Of a DNA stretch of 9,966 bases, positions 5,490 to 9,966 are shown piece by piece. A program made the position numbers and the translations under genes. The notes beneath the pieces were generated by a model, which worked only from the letters and a program-made list of their open reading frames with translations, was not told where the DNA came from and ran no database searches. Position 1 is the first letter of the stretch; each line of letters begins with the position of its first letter. Origin of the DNA: DATNBT01 sp964579765 (lineage in GTDB: Bacteria; Acidobacteriota; Vicinamibacteria; Vicinamibacterales; CAVVIG01); assembly GCA_964579765.1 (NCBI GenBank), contig CAZOIK010000213.1:1-9966 (forward strand), in the 5' to 3' direction.

Positions 5490-6759
5490 CGGCGCGTCCC
5501 ATGGACGGGGCGGCCGGGCCCTTGGACGGCCTCCGCGTGGAACCCGAGGGCCGGGGCGCCGATCGGCGATCGGCGAACGCGAGGTGCACGCGGCGCGCGT
5601 TCTCGGCGCGCGCCGCCCGCGCGCGCTGGCGCAGCGCGTCCTCGCAGAGCGTCCGCATGTCGGACCACGTGCGGTCCCACGACAGGCGTGACAGGAAGCG
5701 ATCGACGTTGGCGCGCCACTCGGGATCCGCGTTGCCCAGCGCGCGCGCGATCGCGTCGCCGAACGCGTCGGCGCTGTCGGCGATCGCGACGAGTCCTTCC
5801 TCGCCATAGGGCCGGACGACGTCGCGGACGGGCGTGGACACGACCTGGCAGCCGGCCGCCAGGTACTCGGGCGTCTTGGTGGGGCTGATGAACCGCGTGG
5901 ATTCGTTCATCGCGAACGGCAGCAGCGCCACCGTCCACCCGGCGAGATACGCCGGCAGCTCGTCATACCCTTTCATCCCGAGGTAATGGATGTTGGGCGC
6001 CTGCGGCAGCGACGACTCGGGGATCTTCACGCACGGTCCGAGCATCACCAGATGCCACTCCGGGTGCGCGACGGCGAGCGCCCGCAGCAGCTCGAGATCC
6101 ATGCGCTCGTCGATGACGCCGAAGAAGCCGAGGCGCGGGTGCGGGATCGCCGCCTGATCGGCGGGCTCGGGCTGCGCGGTGCGGGCCTTCGCGAAATGGC
6201 GGACGTCCACGCTGCTGGGGAACGGATACACGCGCGGGTGGCGTCCGCGCTTGGCGTCGTAGAGGCTGTGTCCGCCGGTGAAGACGACGTCCGCGCGATC
6301 GAAGAGCTCGTCCTCGAGCGTGAGGAGCTCCGGCGGCGCGCCCTTGAAGGCGGAGAGCTCGTCCATGCAGTCGTACACGACGGCGCCGGGCGTCAGCGTC
6401 CGCGAGTACTCGAGCGCCATCGGCGTGTAGTACCAGCAGATCGGATTCTCGACGCCGTGGCTGGAGACCATCTCGAGCAGCAGCCGGCGGACCGCGTCGT
6501 TCGTGGCCTGCGGCGACAGACCGTCAGGCAGGTGCGGCACGGCGATGTGCACGTTGCCGTCGCGCCGCATCTGCAAATGTGGGCGCACGGCGCCGGTGAT
6601 CAGCTCTTCGAAGAAAAAGACGCGGCGCTCGGCGGCGAAGCGCGTCATCAGGTGCTGCGGGCGTTGAAACACGAAGTTCCACCGGAGATGCGACAGACAC
6701 ACGAGATCGGCGCGCGGCGAGGTCGCTCGGTCGGCGGTCGTGCTGTGTGGAGGATTCAT
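5482..6759 (-). CDS. Glycosyltransferase, GT-B fold, coupled to glf
   Basis: A 425-aa GT-B-type glycosyltransferase, probably cytosolic, with no signal peptide or membrane segment. The N-terminal half begins ADLVCLSHLRWNFVFQRPQHL (about 17-37) and includes ICWYYTPMALEYS and VVYDCMDELSAF. The C-terminal nucleotide-sugar half has LGFFGVIDERMDLELL (210-225), WHLVMLGP and PNIHYLGMKGYDELPAYLAG. Its donor-binding segment is ISPTKTPEYLAAGCQVVSTP (291-310), with E298 in the usual family place. The last 45 residues are Arg/Ala/Pro-rich and look disordered. ATG 6759 is preferred: it has GAGGAG upstream, and the extra 18 codons back to a GTG at 6813 have only about 56% GC3. The 8-nt overlap with glf suggests it may use UDP-Galf or build a Galf-containing glycan. 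That donor assignment is inference, since the family alone does not fix the substrate. Confidence 0.88.
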   Translation of the reverse strand: MNPPHSTTADRATSPRADLVCLSHLRWNFVFQRPQHLMTRFAAERRVFFFEELITGAVRPHLQMRRDGNVHIAVPHLPDGLSPQATNDAVRRLLLEMVSSHGVENPICWYYTPMALEYSRTLTPGAVVYDCMDELSAFKGAPPELLTLEDELFDRADVVFTGGHSLYDAKRGRHPRVYPFPSSVDVRHFAKARTAQPEPADQAAIPHPRLGFFGVIDERMDLELLRALAVAHPEWHLVMLGPCVKIPESSLPQAPNIHYLGMKGYDELPAYLAGWTVALLPFAMNESTRFISPTKTPEYLAAGCQVVSTPVRDVVRPYGEEGLVAIADSADAFGDAIARALGNADPEWRANVDRFLSRLSWDRTWSDMRTLCEDALRQRARAARAENARRVHLAFADRRSAPRPSGSTRRPSKGPAAPSMGRADV

Positions 6760-6771
6760 GGATGTGATTAA

Positions 6772-6777
6772 CTCCTC
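6772..6777 (-). promoter_or_regulatory. Ribosome binding site that sets the glycosyltransferase start
   Basis: GAGGAG on the minus strand lies 12 nt before ATG 6759. The spacing is longer than usual but the match is strong. It favours ATG 6759 over the GTG at 6813, which overlaps the galK stop as GTGA but sits in sequence with non-coding-like third positions. Confidence 0.55.
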
Positions 6778-6809
6778 AGGGCAGCAGTGTTCAAGATTTG
6801 TGCCCCGTC

Positions 6810-7910
6810 TCACGACATCAAGACGTCGGCCTTGACGCCGAATTCACGCCGGTATCGCGCCACGATCCGTTGAGCCGCGTCGCGCGGGGCGCCCGGCTTG
6901 CACAACATGAGAATTGCGCCGCCGAATCCGCCGCCGGTCAGTCGAGCTCCGAGCACGCCGGGATCGTGCACCGCGAGATCGACGAGCCAGTCGATCTCCG
7001 CGAGCGACACGTCGAAGTCGTCGCGCAGCGAGCGGTGCGACGCCGTCAGCAGCGCGCCGAACCGCGGCAGGTCGTTCGCCTCGAGCGCCTCGACGGCGTC
7101 GAGCACGCGCGCGTTCTCGGTGACGACATGGCGCGCGCGCCGGTTCAACGGCTCGGGCAGCGCGTCGATCTGCGGCAGATCGGCAGGCGACAGATCTCGG
7201 AGCCGCGTGACGTGCAGCGCGCGCGCGGCGTCCTCGCACTCCTGGCGGCGCGTCCGGTAGCCGCCGCTGGCGTGATGGTGCGCGATGCCGGAATCGACGA
7301 TCTGCAGCTGCGTGCCGGGCGGCATCGAGACGTCGCGGTGCTCGCGCGAGCCGGCGTCGAGGAAGAACGCGTAGCCGTCCGCGCCGAGGCTGCAGACCAT
7401 CTGGTCCATCACGCCGACCGGCGCGCCGACGAACTGGGTCTCGGCCGTGTGCCCGACGAGCGCGACCTCGAGATCGGAGAGCGGCAGCGCGAACAGCGCG
7501 CGCAGCGCGCGCAGCACCGCCACTTCGAGCGCCGCGCTCGACGACAGCCCCTTGCCGACCGGGACGTCCGACGTGATCAGCAGGTCGAACCCGCCGTGGC
7601 GGAGGCCGCCGCGGGCGAGCGCCCAGGTCACGCCGGCGACGTAGTCCACCCACGAGCCGGCGGCCTTCTCCTCGCCGAGCGTGAAGGTGTGGAGGCGCCC
7701 GTCGAGCGCGTCGCTCGAGACGCGCCCGGTTCGATCGGCGCGCGCCGCCACCGCCGCGTGCGTGTGCAGCGGCAGGACCGTCGGCAGGCAGAAGCCGCCG
7801 TTGTAGTCGGTGTGCTCGCCGATCAGGTTGACGCGGCCGGGCGCCGACGCCTCGTGGCGCGGCGTGGCGTCGAACACGGCTGCGAATTTCGACGCATGCG
7901 ACGCGATCAT
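6810..7910 (-). CDS. galK: Galactokinase
   Basis: A GHMP-family kinase that phosphorylates galactose to galactose-1-phosphate with ATP, the first committed step of the Leloir pathway. The 366 aa show GRVNLIGEHTDYNGG (25-39), the galactokinase sugar-binding signature. The ATP loop PVGKGLSSSAALE spans 117-129, GVMDQ (166-170) carries the catalytic base D169, and LTGGGFGGAIL (324-334) is the third GHMP motif. The conserved R26 is present. ATG 7910 overlaps the galT stop as ATGA, and GAGGTG (7919-7924) lies 8 nt upstream, so the start is well supported. No galactose mutarotase (galM) or epimerase (galE) is visible beside it. Another GHMP sugar kinase specificity is possible, but the galT neighbour makes galactose by far the likeliest. 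Confidence 0.95.
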   Translation of the reverse strand: MIASHASKFAAVFDATPRHEASAPGRVNLIGEHTDYNGGFCLPTVLPLHTHAAVAARADRTGRVSSDALDGRLHTFTLGEEKAAGSWVDYVAGVTWALARGGLRHGGFDLLITSDVPVGKGLSSSAALEVAVLRALRALFALPLSDLEVALVGHTAETQFVGAPVGVMDQMVCSLGADGYAFFLDAGSREHRDVSMPPGTQLQIVDSGIAHHHASGGYRTRRQECEDAARALHVTRLRDLSPADLPQIDALPEPLNRRARHVVTENARVLDAVEALEANDLPRFGALLTASHRSLRDDFDVSLAEIDWLVDLAVHDPGVLGARLTGGGFGGAILMLCKPGAPRDAAQRIVARYRREFGVKADVLMS

Positions 7911-8992
7911 GCGAGCGACACCTCGACCGCCTGCAGCTCCGCCGCCTTGGCCTCGGGCAGCGTGTCGGCCGTGAACGCGCCCGCGCCGAGCTCGCTGCCG
8001 GCGATGTACTTCAGGCGATCGCGCATCCGGTACGGGGGGTAGAACTCGATGTGCACGTGCGCCTCCGGGTGCGCGCGGCCGTCGGTCGGCGCCTGGTGCA
8101 CCACCATCACGTACGGGAAGGGACGGTCCCAGAGGCGATCGAACTTCAGCAGGGTCGTTTTCAGCGCGCGCGCCAGCTCGGCGCGCTCCGCCGGCGTCAG
8201 GTCCGCGAGCGAGGGCGCGGGACGCCGCGGCGCGATCCACACTTCGTACGCGTACCGCGCGCAGACCGGCACGACGGCGACGATTTCGTCGCTCAGATAG
8301 AGAATGCGCCGGCCGTCGGCGACTTCGTCGGCGAGCAGCCGTTCGAGCAGTCCGCATCCGCGCGCGCGCGCGAACTCCGCCTGCGCGGCGAGCTCGGTCT
8401 GCGCGATCGGCGGCACGAACGGATACGCGTAGATCTGCCCGTGCGGATGGTGCAGCGTGACGCCGACTTCGACGCCCCGATTCTCGAACGGCATCACGTA
8501 CTGCACGTCGTCGCGCCCGCCGAGGTCGCGGTAGCGATCGGCCCAGACCTCCAGAATCAGCTCGATGTGCGGCAGCGGCAGCCGGCCCAGGCTGCCCGAG
8601 GGGTCCTGCGTGAAGACGACCACTTCGCAGGCGCCCTTGGCCGGACGCGTGGCGACGATCTCGTCGGGCGCCGCGGTCGCGCGCCCGGAGAACGTCGGAA
8701 AGAGGTTGTCGAAGACGGCGACGTCGTAGTCGCCGACCGGCACTTCGCTCGGGCGGCCCGGGTCGTCGCTCGGCGCGAGCGGATTGTGCTCCGCCGGCGG
8801 CAGGAAGGTGCGGCCCTGCCGGTGTTGCGCGTACGCGACCCACTCGGCGCGCAGCGGATGCCAGCGCATGTGCGAATTGGCGGGCGCGCCCGTCGGCGCG
8901 CACGGCGGGCTTGCGATCGCGTCCGAGATCGGCCGGCGTGAATACAGCCGCAGCGCGCGTCCGTCCGGCTTCGTCAGCATGCGCGTGTACAT
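7907..8992 (-). CDS. galT: Galactose-1-phosphate uridylyltransferase
   Basis: Exchanges UMP between UDP-glucose and galactose-1-phosphate to give UDP-galactose and glucose-1-phosphate (HIT superfamily). The 361 aa include RWHPLRAEWVAYAQHRQGRT (44-62), VFDNLFPTFSG (93-103) and FTQDPSGSLGRL. The active site HHPHGQIYAYP (181-191) has H184 as the expected uridylylated histidine in the HPH triad. The second HIT-like half carries YEVWIAPRR and HVHIEFYPPYR near the C-terminus. The usual N-terminal zinc pair in a CPLCP-type motif is replaced by NPLAP (70-74), so both cysteines are absent. The start ATG 8992 (MYTRML) has GGAG 7 nt upstream and lies 4 nt after the stop of the GH2 gene. The 3' end overlaps galK as ATGA. 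The assignment is firm; whether the enzyme needs a metal is unclear. Confidence 0.94.
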   Translation of the reverse strand: MYTRMLTKPDGRALRLYSRRPISDAIASPPCAPTGAPANSHMRWHPLRAEWVAYAQHRQGRTFLPPAEHNPLAPSDDPGRPSEVPVGDYDVAVFDNLFPTFSGRATAAPDEIVATRPAKGACEVVVFTQDPSGSLGRLPLPHIELILEVWADRYRDLGGRDDVQYVMPFENRGVEVGVTLHHPHGQIYAYPFVPPIAQTELAAQAEFARARGCGLLERLLADEVADGRRILYLSDEIVAVVPVCARYAYEVWIAPRRPAPSLADLTPAERAELARALKTTLLKFDRLWDRPFPYVMVVHQAPTDGRAHPEAHVHIEFYPPYRMRDRLKYIAGSELGAGAFTADTLPEAKAAELQAVEVSLA

Positions 8993-8996
8993 CGGG

Positions 8997-9966
8997 TTAC
9001 TCCGGCAGCTCCGAGACCGACGTCGGCACGGGCGCGGGGCCCGGCGCGACGCTGTCGGTGGCCGCGCGCTGCAGCATCGGCGCGGCTTCGGTCGGCGCAT
9101 CGGTCGTCCCGGAGGGCGCGCCCCTGGTCGCGCGCACGATCTGCTCGATCGGAAACTTGGGCTGCCGATCCTCGTACAGCAGCCCGTTCGCCTCCTGGTA
9201 CGTGTCGGCGAACTGCGTGTAGCAGAAGCCCGCGAGGATGTTCAGCGAGTGCACCGTGGACATGAGCCGCGAGTACCGCATCGCCAGGATCTCGCCGGAC
9301 TCGGCGCGCGAGTAACCCCAGGTGCCGGGCGCCTCTTTCGACAGCGCGATGCCGCCGAACTCGCTGAGCACGATGGGCAGGTCGGTCGCGCGATCCGGTT
9401 CGAGCACGAGCAGGCGGCCGCCCGGGCGCTCGCGCTTGAAGAGCCGCGGCAGCACGCTCTCGGTCGAATAGCGGCCGTGGATGCGCTCGGGGTCGCTGTC
9501 GTAGTCGTGGATGCCGATGACGTCGGTCGCGACCGCCTCCCAGCCGTCGTTGCCGATCACGGGGCGGGTCGGGTCGAGCGTCTTCGTCAGGTGGTAGAGG
9601 CCGCGGACGTAGTGGCGCTCGGTCGGGTTCATCGGCAGATTCGGTACGCCCCACGACTCGTTGATGGGCACCCACGCGATGATGCACGGGTGGCTGTAGT
9701 CACGTTCGATGGCCGCCGTCCACTCGCGCGCGACGCGCTGTACGGACTTCTCGCTGAACCGGTACGCGCTCGGCATCTCCTCCCACACGAGCAGCCCGAG
9801 GCGATCGGCCCAGTAGAGATACCGGGGGTCTTCGAGCTTCTGGTGCTTGCGCACGCCGTTGAAGCCCATCGCCTTGGCGAGCTCGACGTCCCGGCGCAGC
9901 GCGTCGTCGTCCGGCGCGGTGAGTCCGGACGAGGGCCAGTAGCCCTGGTCGAGCACCAGGCGCAGC
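8997..9966 (-). CDS. Glycoside hydrolase family 2 enzyme (beta-galactosidase/beta-glucuronidase type), N-terminus outside the window
   Basis: The C-terminal 322 residues of a GH2 retaining glycosidase; the frame is open to the right edge with no start expected here. It covers most of the TIM-barrel domain: LDQGYWPSSG, then AKAMGFNGVRKHQK and YLYWADRLGLLVWEEMPSAY. Two landmarks identify the active site: VPINESWG with the Asn-Glu acid/base pair, and VLSEFGG with the nucleophile Glu about 100 residues later. The last 45 residues are Pro/Ala/Thr-rich and probably disordered. It is the most upstream visible gene of the operon, with its TAA 4 nt before galT, which suggests a galactose-releasing activity. 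Beta-galactosidase, glucuronidase and mannosidase activities all occur in this family and the sequence alone does not decide. Whether it is secreted cannot be seen, because the N-terminus is missing. Confidence 0.92.
   Translation of the reverse strand, partial: LRLVLDQGYWPSSGLTAPDDDALRRDVELAKAMGFNGVRKHQKLEDPRYLYWADRLGLLVWEEMPSAYRFSEKSVQRVAREWTAAIERDYSHPCIIAWVPINESWGVPNLPMNPTERHYVRGLYHLTKTLDPTRPVIGNDGWEAVATDVIGIHDYDSDPERIHGRYSTESVLPRLFKRERPGGRLLVLEPDRATDLPIVLSEFGGIALSKEAPGTWGYSRAESGEILAMRYSRLMSTVHSLNILAGFCYTQFADTYQEANGLLYEDRQPKFPIEQIVRATRGAPSGTTDAPTEAAPMLQRAATDSVAPGPAPVPTSVSELPE
9000..9003 (-). promoter_or_regulatory. Ribosome binding site of galT inside the end of the GH2 gene
   Basis: GGAG on the minus strand, 7 nt before the galT ATG, overlaps the final codons of the GH2 gene (its TAA follows directly). 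It supports ATG 8992 as the galT start and points to coupled translation of the two genes. Confidence 0.6.

Noticed and set aside
5490..5807. In-frame upstream extension of glf (106 codons)
   Set aside because: It overlaps the 3' end of the glycosyltransferase gene, is Arg/Pro/Ser-rich, and MFDYLIVGAG is the normal N-terminus of the mutase family.
4263..5888. Plus-strand open frame of 541 codons opposite glf and the glycosyltransferase
   Set aside because: Antisense to two confident genes and running through the operon terminator; Arg/Val-rich without motifs.
6760..6813. Longer glycosyltransferase starting at GTG 6813 (GTGA overlap with galK)
   Set aside because: The overlap looks operon-like, but third positions of these 18 codons are only about 56% G/C and a GAGGAG site precedes ATG 6759.
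6798..8042. Plus-strand open frame of 414 codons opposite galK
   Set aside because: Antisense shadow of a confident galactokinase.
7911..8903. In-frame upstream extension of galK (331 codons)
   Set aside because: It lies inside galT in another frame and is Arg/Ala-rich. The ATGA overlap and ribosome binding site fix the start at 7910.
8993..9100. In-frame upstream extension of galT (36 codons)
   Set aside because: Arg/Pro-rich and inside the GH2 gene. GGAG 7 nt before ATG 8992 fixes the start.

Overview
High-GC bacterial DNA with strong G/C preference at third codon positions. The protein families and motif wording resemble soil Acidobacteriota (Vicinamibacteria-like); this is an inference from style, not a sequence match. 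I see no rRNA, tRNA, CRISPR array, transposase or integrase. The region looks chromosomal.

Left part (1-1726, plus strand): the last 29 codons of an unidentified gene, a possible small ORF, a compact soluble sensor histidine kinase (HisKA plus HATPase_c, no sensor or receiver domain), and a small secreted protein of unknown function. The secreted protein has a -10-like box placed so that transcription would start at its ATG (possible leaderless mRNA).

Middle part (1807-4367): a stand-alone LigD-type polymerase/primase (plus) and a stand-alone LigC/LigD-type ATP-dependent DNA ligase (minus). They converge and overlap by 50 bp at their 3' ends. Both activities belong to bacterial non-homologous end joining. 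No Ku gene is visible. About 460 bp without a convincing gene follows; it holds a perfect 14-bp palindrome, a 7-bp inverted repeat and the terminator of the next operon.

Right part (4295-9966, all minus): a tight five-gene operon, in transcription order GH2 glycosidase (5' end outside the window), galT, galK, a GT-B-like glycosyltransferase, and glf (UDP-galactopyranose mutase). Junctions are 4 nt, ATGA, 50 nt and an 8-nt overlap, and a strong intrinsic terminator follows glf. Read as a pathway, the GH2 enzyme could release a sugar such as galactose, GalK and GalT would convert galactose to UDP-galactopyranose, Glf would make UDP-galactofuranose, and the glycosyltransferase could use that or a related donor. 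This would be a galactose-salvage-to-galactofuranose cluster. The chemistry of each step rests on known families; the combined role is inference. The GalT lacks both cysteines of the usual N-terminal zinc site.
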